A stretch of 64,000 nt of DNA. It comes from Micromonospora narathiwatensis. GTDB taxonomy: Bacteria; Actinomycetota; Actinomycetes; Mycobacteriales; Micromonosporaceae. Where the stretch lies: assembly GCF_900089605.1 (NCBI RefSeq), contig NZ_LT594324.1:2418001-2482000 (forward strand), given 5' to 3'. Below the pieces are notes generated by a model, which was not told the DNA's origin, made no database searches, and saw only the letters and a list, made by a program, of their open reading frames with translations. A program made the position numbers and the translations under genes. Below, piece after piece: positions 25,273-33,598 of this stretch; position 1 is the stretch's first letter; every line of letters begins with the position of its first letter.

Positions 25273-25304
25273 TCCCGCCCGGCCGACCGATCGGCCGGGC
25301 GGGA
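25273..25304. terminator. Strong bidirectional hairpin between convergent genes
   Basis: A perfect 14-bp stem (TCCCGCCCGGCCGA and its complement) with a 4-base loop, just before the stop of the PARG gene. It serves both the ABC operon and the PARG gene. Confidence 0.8.
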
Positions 25305-25305
25305 C

Positions 25306-26115
25306 TCAGGTCGTGCCGAAGCGGGCGGCGAACGCCGCGCGTACCGGCCCGTCCGCGCGGTCGAGCACGGCGAAGGTGACCTGGTCGAACCAGCCCGCGG
25401 CGTCGTCGAGGGCGAGCGCGAACGCTTCCGCCACCGTCGCCGGGTCGTTGCGGAACACCCCGCACCCCCACGCGCCGAGCACCAGCCGCCGGTGGCCGTA
25501 GGCGGCGGCGACGGCCAGCACCCGACGCGCCCGGGTACGCAGCGCCGGCCCGACCCGGTCGGCGTCGGCGGGCTGGTTGCGCAGCACCGCGCCGCGGTTG
25601 GTCGCGGCGGCGGTCAGGAACGACACCTCGTGGACGGCGTCGAGCAGCCGCCCCTTGTCGTCCCGGAACACCGGCACCCGGGGCGAGTGGACGACCCGGT
25701 CACTGTAGAGCAGGTCCCGCTGGTCGCGGTGGAAGTCGTAGAACTCGGGAACCGAGGTCAGGCAGGGGAAGAGCGCGGAGGCCCGGGCGACGCTCTCCTC
25801 CTGCGCCTGCGCCCCGGTGCGGAAGCCGCCGCCCGGGTTCTTCGCCGAGGCGAAGACCAGCGCGGCGACCTCCCCGCCGCCGGCCAGACGCCGGGCGGCC
25901 AGCAGGGTGCTCTCCCCGGTCACCTCGACGGCCGGGCCGGCGCCGCCGACCGGCGGGGTGGGCAGCGGGTCGTCGGGCAGGTGCAGGCGGGTGCCGGCGA
26001 CGGCGGCACCCACCGGCTCGGCGAGGTGCACCGTCTCGCCCCGGCCGTTGACGTACCGGCCGGCGTCCAGGATTTCCAGGGTGTCGCGGGCGATGGCCCG
26101 CAGTCGCGTACTCAT
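25306..26115 (-). CDS. Bacterial-type poly(ADP-ribose) glycohydrolase (TIGR02452 family)
   Basis: 269 residues, macrodomain fold. The PARG signature is visible: NPGGGFRTGAQAQEES, with GGG and the catalytic QEE separated by seven residues. A long N-terminal region (ARDTLEILDAGRYV) precedes, as in bacterial PARG, and GAWGCGVFRNDP is the pyrophosphate-binding loop. It should remove ADP-ribose from proteins or polymers in the cytoplasm; activity is known for homologues from Thermomonospora and Herpetosiphon. ATG 26115, no strong ribosome site. The following VOC gene reads the same way from its own start 43 bp upstream. Confidence 0.9.
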   Translation of the reverse strand: MSTRLRAIARDTLEILDAGRYVNGRGETVHLAEPVGAAVAGTRLHLPDDPLPTPPVGGAGPAVEVTGESTLLAARRLAGGGEVAALVFASAKNPGGGFRTGAQAQEESVARASALFPCLTSVPEFYDFHRDQRDLLYSDRVVHSPRVPVFRDDKGRLLDAVHEVSFLTAAATNRGAVLRNQPADADRVGPALRTRARRVLAVAAAYGHRRLVLGAWGCGVFRNDPATVAEAFALALDDAAGWFDQVTFAVLDRADGPVRAAFAARFGTT

Positions 26116-26158
26116 GATCGACCGATTGTGCGGCAGCGGCCGACGCCGCGACGACCGG

Positions 26159-26554
26159 TTATCGGGTCGGCAGGTGCTGGACGATCTGGATCGGGTTGCC
26201 GTCCGGGTCGGCCGTCCAGGCGATCAGCAGCCGGTCGAGCCAGACGTGCGGGGCGGCCAGGGCGGGCGCGCCGCCGGCGGTGACCGCCGCGTACGCGGCG
26301 GCGGTGTCGTCGGTCCACAGGACGACCGCCGCGCGCTGACCCGACGGCACCGGGTCCAGACCGTGGTCGGCCCGGCTGGACGCGACCGAGGCGATCCCGA
26401 TCCGGTGACCGTCGAGGGTCAGGTCCACGTGGATCGGCTCGCCCTCGGTGGGCACCCGGAACGTCTCGGTGAACCCGAGCCCGGCGTAGAAGGCGGCGGC
26501 CCGGGTCACGTCCTCGCTGAACAGGATCACCTGGGGCGTCCGGAACGTCGACAT
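26159..26554 (-). CDS. VOC-family (glyoxalase/bleomycin resistance-like) protein
   Basis: 131 residues: two beta-alpha-beta-beta-beta units (VILFSEDVTRAAAFYAGLGF and AAVVLWTDDTAAAYAAVTAGG, ending TADPDGNPIQIVQHL). The DPDGN turn is typical of the glyoxalase superfamily. Metal ligands cannot be assigned with certainty. ATG follows GAGGTAGGG. Lies between dinB (21 bp downstream of the dinB stop) and the PARG gene. Substrate unknown. Confidence 0.85.
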   Translation of the reverse strand: MSTFRTPQVILFSEDVTRAAAFYAGLGFTETFRVPTEGEPIHVDLTLDGHRIGIASVASSRADHGLDPVPSGQRAAVVLWTDDTAAAYAAVTAGGAPALAAPHVWLDRLLIAWTADPDGNPIQIVQHLPTR

Positions 26555-26575
26555 CCGCGCACCCTACCTCGGCGG

Positions 26576-27763
26576 TCAGTCCGGCAGCCGGGGCATCTCC
26601 AGGCCCGGGTCGCGTCCGAGCAGCACCGCCCGGGTCAACGCGGCCGAGCCGAACCGGTCCCGGACCGCGTCCACCGCCGCGTCCAGCTCCGCGCCCGGGT
26701 CGTGGGTGAACGGCAGCGTCAACTGCACGTGCCCGTCGTCGAGGTTGCCGACGGAGACCCCGAGCAGCGTCACCCCCCGGGTCTCGATCTCCGGTAGCGC
26801 CGCGCGCAGCAGCGTCCGCGCCGCCTCGCGCAGCGGCCGGGTCTGCGCGGTCGCCTTGTCGAGGGTGTGTGAGCGGGTCGCCCGGGTGTAGTCGGCGAAG
26901 CGCAGCCGCAGGGTCACGGTGCGCCCGGTGCGCCGCGCCGAGCGCATCCGCCCGGTCACCCGGTCGACCAGCCCGGCCAGCACGGCGTCCAACTCGGCGG
27001 GGGAGTGCGGCGTACGGCCCAGCGCGTGCTGGGCGCCCATCGAGGACCGCCGCCGGCCGACCTGCACCGCGCGCGGGTCGCGGTTGTGGGCGAGGGCGTG
27101 CAGGTGGCGGCCGGCGCCCGCGCCGAGCAGCGACACCAGGGCCGCCTCGTCGAGCCGGGCCACCTGCCCCACCGTACGGATGCCCCGGTCGCGCAGCCGT
27201 TCGGCGGTGACCGGCCCGACGCCCCACAGCCGTTCCACCGGCAGCGGGTGCAGGAACGCCAGCTCCCGCTCCGGCGCGACGACCAGCAGCCCGTCCGGCT
27301 TGGCCACCCCGCTGGCCACCTTGGCCAGGAACTTCGTCCGGGCCACCCCCACCGTGATCGGCAGGCCGACGTGCTCGCGTACCTCCTCGCGCAGCCGCGC
27401 CGCGATGTCGGCGGGCGGGCCGACCAGCCGGCGCAGCCCACCCACGTTCAGGAACGCCTCGTCGATGGAGAGCCCCTCGACCAGCGGGGTGGTCCGCCGG
27501 AAGATCTCGAAGACCGCCCGGCTCGCCGCCGTGTACGCGGCCATCCGCGGCGGCACCACGATCGCCTCCGGGCAGAGTCGCCGGGCCTGCCGCCCACCCA
27601 TCGCGCTGCGCACCCCGCGCGCCTTCGCCTCGTAGCTGGCCGCCAGCACCACCCCGCCACCGACGATCACGGGCCGGCCACGCAGCCGGGGATCGTCGCG
27701 TTGCTCGACCGACGCGTAGAACGCGTCCAGGTCGGCGTGCAGGATCGTGGCCTCGTTCGACAC
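26576..27763 (-). CDS. dinB: DNA polymerase IV (Y-family, DinB)
   Basis: 395 residues from GTG 27761-27763. Y-family motifs: LHADLDAFYASVEQRDDP (first catalytic Asp pair), then VLAASYEAKARGVRSAM, LSIDEAFLNVGG (SxDE motif), the thumb with LWGVGPVTAERLRDRGI (helix-hairpin-helix), and a little-finger domain ending VQLTLPFTHDPG. No beta-clamp QLxLF is clear beyond QLTLPF. The earlier ATG at 27781 lies within the SOS box, so the GTG is preferred. Carries out error-prone translesion synthesis; expected to be induced by DNA damage. Confidence 0.93.
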   Translation of the reverse strand: MSNEATILHADLDAFYASVEQRDDPRLRGRPVIVGGGVVLAASYEAKARGVRSAMGGRQARRLCPEAIVVPPRMAAYTAASRAVFEIFRRTTPLVEGLSIDEAFLNVGGLRRLVGPPADIAARLREEVREHVGLPITVGVARTKFLAKVASGVAKPDGLLVVAPERELAFLHPLPVERLWGVGPVTAERLRDRGIRTVGQVARLDEAALVSLLGAGAGRHLHALAHNRDPRAVQVGRRRSSMGAQHALGRTPHSPAELDAVLAGLVDRVTGRMRSARRTGRTVTLRLRFADYTRATRSHTLDKATAQTRPLREAARTLLRAALPEIETRGVTLLGVSVGNLDDGHVQLTLPFTHDPGAELDAAVDAVRDRFGSAALTRAVLLGRDPGLEMPRLPD

Positions 27764-27773
27764 GCGCCCATGC

Positions 27774-27789
27774 TCGCACATGTGTTCGA
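27774..27789. promoter_or_regulatory. LexA/SOS box upstream of dinB
   Basis: TCGCACATGTGTTCGA, one base off the actinobacterial SOS consensus TCGAAC-N4-GTTCGA, ending 10 bp before the dinB GTG. It implies LexA repression of dinB. Confidence 0.75.
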
Positions 27790-27978
27790 ATGAGGGGTGT
27801 CTACCCGGCGTTTCTTCTCGGGCGCCGGTGTTCGGGCCGGCCGCGACGCGCGGGCTGGCGCACGTGGTCCACGCCAGCCGGTGGCATCAGGCAATCCCCC
27901 TGTTTCTGCAACATATCGGATCGTCTTGGCTACTGTCGGCCCGTCAGGTTGGCCGGGCGGTGCCGGGGGTCGGCGAAG

Positions 27979-28409
27979 ATGGAAGTCGAAGTCGACATCC
28001 GGGTGGACGGGACCCCCGCACCGGCTAACCGTGGATGTCCGCACCACGTTGCTCGACGCCCTGCGCGAGCGGCTGGGCAACACCAGTGCCAAGAAGGGGT
28101 GCGACCACGGGCAGTGCGTGCACGGTGCTGCTCGACGGCCGGCGGGTCAACAGCTGCCTCGCGCTCGCCGTGGCGCACGACCGTGCGGAGATGGTGACGG
28201 CCGCCGGGCTGGCGCCGGACGGTGAGCTGCAGGACCCGTACGTCAACCCGATGGGGACCAAGGGCGTCGGTGGGATCGGCATCGCCGGCGTGGCGGCGGC
28301 GATCGCCAACGCCGTCCACCACGCCACCGGCGTCCGAATCCGCGACCTGCCGATCAGCCTGGACAAACTCCTCCCAGACGAGCGGACCGCCGGCCAGGGC
28401 GAATCCTGA
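27979..28409 (+). pseudogene. Scar of a molybdenum-hydroxylase operon (yagT-like 5' end fused to yagR-like 3' end)
   Basis: Three frames together give a broken reading. MEVEVDIRVDGTP begins in one frame; after an extra G near 28018 the next frame reads HRLTVDVRTTLLDALRERLG and KKGCDHGQC, the [2Fe-2S] subunit; a 5-base loss near 28118 (GQC-GAC site) shifts again to TVLLDGRRVNSCLALAVAHD. Around 28226-28245 the sequence jumps to DPYVNPMGTKGVG and IANAVHHATGVRIRDLPIS, which matches the C-terminus of the molybdopterin subunit. So an internal deletion removed the rest of the iron-sulfur, the FAD and most of the molybdenum subunit. No active product is expected. Confidence 0.85.
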
Positions 28410-28511
28410 CTTCGGCGAGGTCACCAAACCTTGACAAACTCCTGAAATGCGCCGAACAGCCCGATAGCGTGACGGCGTCGTGGGTGACGTCGACGGATGC
28501 GGAGACCGGTG

Positions 28512-28946
28512 ATGGGTGCCGAGCAGCGCAACATGGAACTCATGCAAACACTCGACGATGCCTGGAACGCCCAGGATCTCGAGACGTTCAACAGCCGCCA
28601 CACCGACGACGTGGTGGTCCGGTGGCCGGGCCGGCCCGAGACCCACGGCCGGGACAACCACGAGGCCGAGGCGAGGGAGTTCTTCACCGCGTTCCCCGAC
28701 CAGCGGCTCGGCAACCGGCCGTACAAGGTGCTGTTCGCCTCGGGTGAGTGGACCTGCTCCATCGCCCGCTTCACCGGCACCATGACCGGCCCGATGACGG
28801 GCCCGGACGGCAACCAGATTCCGCCCACCGGCAAGTCGTTCGACGTGGACTTCTGCACGGTCGCCCACTGGGTCGACGGCAAGATCGTCGAAGAGAACCT
28901 CTTCTACGACCTGACCACCTTCATGAAGCAGATCGGCCTCGGCTGA
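28512..28946 (+). CDS. SnoaL-like / NTF2-fold polyketide cyclase-type protein
   Basis: 144 residues. ATG 28512 after GGAGA. NTF2-fold pattern: NMELMQTLDDAWNAQDLETF, DDVVVRWPGRPETHGRD, then FTGTMTGPM and VDGKIVEENLFYDLTTFMKQIG. SnoaL-like proteins are small ester cyclases or hydrolases, or simply ligand-binding proteins. A TTGACA box at 28431-28436 upstream could be its -35. Ends in a hairpin that contains the stop codon. Confidence 0.85.
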   Translation: MGAEQRNMELMQTLDDAWNAQDLETFNSRHTDDVVVRWPGRPETHGRDNHEAEAREFFTAFPDQRLGNRPYKVLFASGEWTCSIARFTGTMTGPMTGPDGNQIPPTGKSFDVDFCTVAHWVDGKIVEENLFYDLTTFMKQIGLG

Positions 28947-28969
28947 GCCGGCACACGGCCGGCTCAGCC
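28941..28969. terminator. Bidirectional hairpin covering the SnoaL stop codon
   Basis: A perfect 12-bp stem (GGCTGAGCCGGC and its complement) with a 5-base loop, between the converging SnoaL-like and DUF2231 genes. The TGA stop at 28944-28946 is inside the stem. Confidence 0.7.
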
Positions 28970-28992
28970 GCCGTGCGCCGGCCCAGCCTTTG

Positions 28993-29496
28993 TCACGCGC
29001 CGCGGGCCCGGGCCCGGCCGGCGGAGCGGCGCAGCGAACTCGGGGCGTTCACCCCCGCCTCGTCGCTCACGCCGACGCCGAGCCGCTCGACCAGCTCGCC
29101 GCCGAGCCAGCCGGTCACTCCGGCGAGCACGATGCCGACGAAGCTGCAGATCAGGGCTCCGGCGCTCGGGTCCCAGTTGTCGGCGGCCAGCCGCTGGAAC
29201 CAGCTCGCCGCGAACAACGCCAGCACCACCACGTTGCCGAGGCCGTGCACGGCGCCGACCCGCTTGGCCCGTGTACCGGCCGGGATGCCCATCCAGTCGA
29301 TGAATCCGAACACCCCGGCGAGCAGGCCGCCAAGGATGCCGAGGCCCATCGTGTACGCGGCGGAGATCTGGAATCCCGTCCGGTTGGTGGCCAAATAGAG
29401 GATGTCGAAGATCACCGCGGTGGCGAGCAGCCCCAGCGGGAACACGATCAGGATGGGATGGATCCCGTGGCCCATCGCCTTGGCGCGACTCTCCAT
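28993..29496 (-). CDS. DUF2231 membrane protein
   Basis: 167 residues, four membrane helices (for example HPILIVFPLGLLATAVIFDI, AYTMGLGILGGLLAGVFGFIDW, GNVVVLALFAASWF). The GHGIHPILIVFPLG start and GFIDWMGIPAGTRAKR loop match DUF2231. ATG 29494-29496, following AAAGGG; an upstream extension without a ribosome site was rejected. Function of the family is unknown (heme-related roles have been proposed for relatives). Confidence 0.87.
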   Translation of the reverse strand: MESRAKAMGHGIHPILIVFPLGLLATAVIFDILYLATNRTGFQISAAYTMGLGILGGLLAGVFGFIDWMGIPAGTRAKRVGAVHGLGNVVVLALFAASWFQRLAADNWDPSAGALICSFVGIVLAGVTGWLGGELVERLGVGVSDEAGVNAPSSLRRSAGRARARGA

Positions 29497-29569
29497 GCCG
29501 GTCCCTTTCGTCTCGGTCCCAGTTCGGGGCGGCATTCCCCGCCGGGATCCGGCTACACCCCACCGCCCG

Positions 29570-31717
29570 TCATCGACGCCGGCGGGTGGTGATCGCCTGG
29601 CGGGGAGCCAGGCGGACCACCGCCAGGCGGTCGCCGCGCGCGGTCACCGAGGTCCGCCCGCCGCGCCGGCGCCGCACGGTCAGGTCGACCGTGGCGCTCC
29701 CGACCCGTACGCCCTCCAGCCGCAGGTCCGGCAGCCACTCGGGCAGATGGGGATCCACGAAGACCGTGCGCAGCGGCGCGGCCGGCCGCAGCGCCAGCAG
29801 CGCCTGGACCAGGGCCACGATCGAACTGGCCGACCAGGCCTGCGGGGAACACGAGTTCGGGTAGACGCCGGGGTGCGGGTGGTCCGGGTCGCGGGGCAGG
29901 CCACTGAGCACCTCGGGCAGCCGATGCTCCTCGAACAGCGAGGCCGCGGCGAACATCCCCTCGGCCAGCCGGTGCAGGTGCGCCCAGCAGCCGTACCGGG
30001 CCAGGCCGAGGCCGATCGTGCCCGCCTCCACCGGCCAGACACTGCCCCGGTGGTAACTGAACGGGTTGTAGGCGGGGTGGTCGGCCGACAGCGTCCGTAC
30101 CCCCCAGCCGCTGAACATGTCCGGCGCGAAGAGCCGGTCGGCGACCAGTTCGGCGGCCCGGGCCGGCACGATGCCGGCGGCCAGCAGATGCCCGTCGTTG
30201 GAGTTGGTCGAGCGCACCGGTCGCTTGTCCGGCCCGAGCGCCATCGCATAGCAGCCCCGGTCCGGCAGCCAGTACGCGCGGTGGAAGCGGCGGCGTAGTG
30301 CCCGGGCCCGGGCCAGCAGGGCGGCGCCCCGGGCCGGATGACCGGTCACCGTGAAGACCACGGCGGCGTGCCGCAGGGCGGCGTACCAGTAGGCCTGCAG
30401 CTCGCTGGTCGCGATCGGATTGGTTACCAGCTGCCCGTCCTCGTCGACGATCGCCGTGTCCGAGTCCTTCCAGCCCTGGTTCTTCAACCCCGCGCGGGAG
30501 CGGCTGTGGTACTCCAGGAAGCCGTCGCCGTCGGGGTCGCCGTACCGCTCGATCCAGCCCAGCGTCCGCTGGGCCGTGGGCAACAGCTCCCGTACGGTTT
30601 CCAGGTCGCCGGTCCAGGCCAGGTACTGCCCGAGGAAGACCAGGAAGTCCGGTGCCGTCGACCAGTCGCCGTAGTAGCTGGTGAACGGGTTCAACCCGAG
30701 CGCGGAGACCGGTCCCTGGCGGGCCTCGTGCAGCGGCTTGCCCGGTTCCTCGTCGCGCCAGTCGTCCAGCCGCTCACCCACGTGCCCGGCGATGAGCCGC
30801 AGGCTGTCGCCCAGCATGGTCGAACCGGCCAGCAGCGCCTGCCAGGACGCCGTCATCGTGTCCCGGCCGAAGATCTCCTGATAGATCGGCAACCCGGCGA
30901 TCGGTGCCGTCGGCCCGGCCGGTTCGCCGAGCGGCAGCACCGCCAGGTCGTGCGTGGCGCACCGCCACGCCGCCGTCACGTCGAAGTTGCTGCTGCTCAA
31001 ATCGGCCAGCTCGCCGATCAGCCGGGACCGGGCCCGGGCGGCGGAGTCGTCGGGCTCGGCGAAAGTCGCCGGGGGAGCGGGCAGCCGTGTCCCGTCGAAC
31101 ACCGGCTCGGCCAGCAGTTCGACCTGGGTGCTGCCCCGTGGCGGCACCGCGAGTTCGACGGTGAACGCGCCGTCGGCGTACCCGACGGGGGCGTCGGCCC
31201 GGATCTGGACCGCCACCGCGCGGTCGAGGTCATCGCGCAGGTAGGTCAGGCGAAGTTCCCCCGCCGCCGGGTCCCACGTGGCGTCGACGTCGCCGACCTG
31301 CAACCGGTGGCCGGTCTCCGCCTCACTGGTGTCGGCGAAGTCCGCCTCGACGTGGATGCGGACCGGGAACCGCAGCGGCTGCTGGGCGTAACTGACCACG
31401 GTGAGCCGGGTGCGCAGCCCCGGGCCGACGAACCGCTCGGTGAGCAGGTACGCGGCCCGCGATGGCAGCGCCTCCCCGTTCCCCAGCTCGGCGTACGAGA
31501 GCTGGGCGTGCCCCCGCACGTTCGCGGTGGCGAACGGGACCGGCTCCCGGCCGTCGACCGTGATCCGTTCCCGGGCGATCACCCGGGTGTTGCGGGCGAA
31601 GAAGCCCTGCGGGTCGGTGCCGCTGATCCGCCCCCGCACGTCGGTGACCAGGGTGCTCCACCCGCTCGCGACGTAGAGCAGGTCGGGCCGGACGCGTAGG
31701 TTGCGGACCCTGGTCAT
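29570..31717 (-). CDS. Amylo-alpha-1,6-glucosidase-like glycoside hydrolase (glycogen debranching N-terminal + alpha/alpha-toroid)
   Basis: 715 residues. The N-terminal GDE_N_bis domain (about 10-225) shows GRISGTDPQGFFARNTRVI and later ELLAEPVFDGT. The catalytic (alpha/alpha)6 domain follows, with GLPIYQEIFGRDTMTASWQALL (substrate-contact acidic Asp in GRDT), DFLVFLGQYLAWTGD, GYLEYHSR-type sequence DGFLEYHSRSRAG and NPFSYHRGSVWPVEAGTIG (conserved W-P-.-E). No signal peptide. Family members debranch glycogen or act on trehalose-like glucans; substrate not determined. Next to the DUF2231 gene. Confidence 0.88.
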   Translation of the reverse strand: MTRVRNLRVRPDLLYVASGWSTLVTDVRGRISGTDPQGFFARNTRVIARERITVDGREPVPFATANVRGHAQLSYAELGNGEALPSRAAYLLTERFVGPGLRTRLTVVSYAQQPLRFPVRIHVEADFADTSEAETGHRLQVGDVDATWDPAAGELRLTYLRDDLDRAVAVQIRADAPVGYADGAFTVELAVPPRGSTQVELLAEPVFDGTRLPAPPATFAEPDDSAARARSRLIGELADLSSSNFDVTAAWRCATHDLAVLPLGEPAGPTAPIAGLPIYQEIFGRDTMTASWQALLAGSTMLGDSLRLIAGHVGERLDDWRDEEPGKPLHEARQGPVSALGLNPFTSYYGDWSTAPDFLVFLGQYLAWTGDLETVRELLPTAQRTLGWIERYGDPDGDGFLEYHSRSRAGLKNQGWKDSDTAIVDEDGQLVTNPIATSELQAYWYAALRHAAVVFTVTGHPARGAALLARARALRRRFHRAYWLPDRGCYAMALGPDKRPVRSTNSNDGHLLAAGIVPARAAELVADRLFAPDMFSGWGVRTLSADHPAYNPFSYHRGSVWPVEAGTIGLGLARYGCWAHLHRLAEGMFAAASLFEEHRLPEVLSGLPRDPDHPHPGVYPNSCSPQAWSASSIVALVQALLALRPAAPLRTVFVDPHLPEWLPDLRLEGVRVGSATVDLTVRRRRGGRTSVTARGDRLAVVRLAPRQAITTRRRR

Positions 31718-31772
31718 TGGTCCGGCTGTACCCCTTCGCGTCCCCGGTAATCGCGCCCGGCCCCCGCCGGCC

Positions 31773-32519
31773 TCAGGGCGCGGTGCGGGCCCGGTGGCGG
31801 ACGAGCAGTTCCAGGGCCAGCGCGATGGCCACGGCCTCGACCGCCAGCAGGGCGAGCAGGATGAGCAGCTGGGTTGCCCCGGCCTCCAGCGGCCCCGCCC
31901 CGCCCAGCAGTACGCCGACGAACGCGCCCGGCAGGGTGACCAGCCCGACCGTGCGGGTCTGGTCCAGCGCGGGGATGAGGGCCTGCCCGGCGGCCGGGCG
32001 GCAGATCTCCAGCGCCGCGTCGCGGGGCAGCAGCCCCAGGGCCAGCCCGGCCTCGTACTCGCCGTGCCGGGTCCGCAGCTCGTCGAGGGCGCGCCGGCCG
32101 GCGAGGCTGGTCGCGGTCATCGCCCCGCCGATCAGGATGCCCGCCGTGGGCAGCACCACCAGCGGCGTCGCCGGCAGCGCCCGGCTGGCCAGCAGCACCA
32201 CCAGGCTCGGCACCACCCCGGCCGCGATCGCGAGGGGGGCGACCCGGCGGGGGCAGGACGGCCCGATCCGGCGGCGGGCGGTGACGCCCGCGACCACGTA
32301 CATGAGCAGGATGAACGCGCCCGTGCTCCACCAGGCACGCAGCACGGCGACGATGACCAGCGACACCACGCCGAGCTGTACGGTGGCCCGGACGGCGGCG
32401 GTCAGCACGGCCCGGCCCCGGCCGATCCCGCTCAGCCAGAGCACGGCGGCGGCGGCCACCGTCAGCCCGGCGAGGGCGGAGACCAGGGTCGGCCCGATCG
32501 GCACCGTGCCGGCGCTCAC
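31773..32519 (-). CDS. fetB: FetB-like (UPF0014/YbbM) ABC transporter permease
   Basis: 248 residues and about seven membrane helices (LAGLTVAAAAVLWLSGIG, VQLGVVSLVIVAVL, LAIAAGVVPSLVVLLAS). The FetB signature ALIPALDQTRTVGLVTLPGAFVGVLLGG is visible near residue 190 (shown in parts), together with GHxAEYEAGLALG-type text RHGEYEAGLALGL. FetAB exports iron in E. coli. No ATPase partner gene was found next to it, so either the ATPase is elsewhere or the role differs. GTG start. Confidence 0.85.
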   Translation of the reverse strand: MSAGTVPIGPTLVSALAGLTVAAAAVLWLSGIGRGRAVLTAAVRATVQLGVVSLVIVAVLRAWWSTGAFILLMYVVAGVTARRRIGPSCPRRVAPLAIAAGVVPSLVVLLASRALPATPLVVLPTAGILIGGAMTATSLAGRRALDELRTRHGEYEAGLALGLLPRDAALEICRPAAGQALIPALDQTRTVGLVTLPGAFVGVLLGGAGPLEAGATQLLILLALLAVEAVAIALALELLVRHRARTAP

Positions 32520-32552
32520 CGGCCCGCCCGATGCTCGTCGTGGGTGGTGTCG

Positions 32553-32968
32553 TCAGCGCCGGCCACCGGATGATCGTATGCGGGCGGGCGGTGGCGGGAC
32601 CGCGCGACGGTCGGTCCGCCGCAGGGTGGCTACGGGCGCGCGCGTCACCTCGCCGGGCGGCGCGCGCTCCGACGAGCGCAAGCCGAACAACGACAGCGAC
32701 AGCCCCGCGCCGACCCCGGTGATCGTGCTCGGCGCCGTGTCGGTGGTCAGACCGGCCACCCACGCCGCGACGGCGGTGGCCGTGACGAGGACGCCGACCA
32801 GCGCCCCGGCGACCGCGAAGAGCAGGGCGGCCACGCTGCCGACGGTCAGCCACGGATCGAGCCGCCAGGTGGGGCCGCGTGTCCCCAGCCGAACCAGGCC
32901 GCGCCGAAGAATCCCTCCACCAGCGCGGTGATGCCGCCGTTGCGGCGCGGCTGCCGTGTCCTGCCCAT
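32553..32968 (-). pseudogene. Frameshifted membrane protein gene
   Basis: The N-terminus MGRTRQPRRNGGITALVEGF and FGAAWFGWG run in one frame from the ATG at 32966-32968. About 100 bases later the sequence LDPWLTVGSVAALLFAVAGA, which looks like the continuation with a membrane helix, lies in the next frame. The join is near 32870-32885 (around the GGCGGCTCG stretch). Either a true frameshift or a sequencing error; the C-terminal tail after GAGLSLSLFGL is Arg-rich and poor. Small two- to three-helix membrane protein of unknown function. Confidence 0.6.
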
Positions 32969-33048
32969 GGCTGGCCACCCTAGGTGGTGGGGCCGGTCCA
33001 CCGTCCTCAGGCAGCCGTGCTTCGGCGAGTGCCGACGTTCCGCGCCGG

Positions 33049-33456
33049 TCAGCCCGGCTGGCCGATGTTCACCAGCCAGCCGATGCCGAACCGGTCCACG
33101 CACATGCCGAACTCGTCGCCCCACATCTGCTTCTCCAGCGGGACGGTCACCGTGCCGCCGTCGGAGAGCTTGTCCCAGTAGCCCCGCAGCACGTCCGCGT
33201 CGTCGCCGCTCAGGCTCACCGCGATGTTGTTGCCGACCGTGTGCGCCATCTCCGGCGGCGTGTCGGAGGCCATCAGCGTGAAGCCGCGGTCCGTCTCGAG
33301 CTGCGAGTGCATGACCAGGTCAGCGAGCGCGGGCTCCGGGTTGCCGAGGTCGCCGAAGGTGTTCAACGTCAGGGTGCCACCGAACACCTGCTGGTAGTAC
33401 TCCATCGCCGCGCGGGCGGTGTCGCGGAAACTGAGGTACGGGTTGAGTCTGATCAT
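33049..33456 (-). CDS. PhnB-like VOC protein
   Basis: 135 residues with the PhnB/YjdN pattern: LNPYLSFRDTARAAMEYYQQVFGG, MHSQLE, FTLMASDTPPEM and the end segment EKQMWGDEFGMCVDRFGIGWLVN, read in parts. The start ATG 33454-33456 follows AAAGGAGGCGAC, a strong ribosome site. Two glyoxalase-like halves. Function of the family is not established (3-demethylubiquinone methyltransferase-like fold); probably a small metal-dependent or metal-free VOC enzyme. Monocistronic, downstream of the fetB/frameshifted pair. Confidence 0.9.
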   Translation of the reverse strand: MIRLNPYLSFRDTARAAMEYYQQVFGGTLTLNTFGDLGNPEPALADLVMHSQLETDRGFTLMASDTPPEMAHTVGNNIAVSLSGDDADVLRGYWDKLSDGGTVTVPLEKQMWGDEFGMCVDRFGIGWLVNIGQPG

Positions 33457-33544
33457 GTCGCCTCCTTTGTCGGTGATCTGCGCATCGTCGCAGAGTGACG
33501 AGGCGGTACCAACGAGGCGCGACGAAGCGATGCCCGACGGGTGC

Positions 33545-33578
33545 GCGGTGGAGGTGGCGCCGTTGACACCTCCACCGC
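33545..33578. terminator. Hairpin after the peptidoglycan amidase gene
   Basis: A 12-bp perfect stem (GCGGTGGAGGTG and its complement) with a 10-base loop, 20 bp beyond the amidase stop on the minus strand. Confidence 0.65.
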
Positions 33579-33598
33579 TCTCCCCGGCGGTACGTCGG

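Noticed and set aside
28431..28470. TTGACA-based promoter for the SnoaL-like gene
   Set aside because: The -35 box is perfect but no -10 lies at 16-19 bp; mentioned with the gene only.
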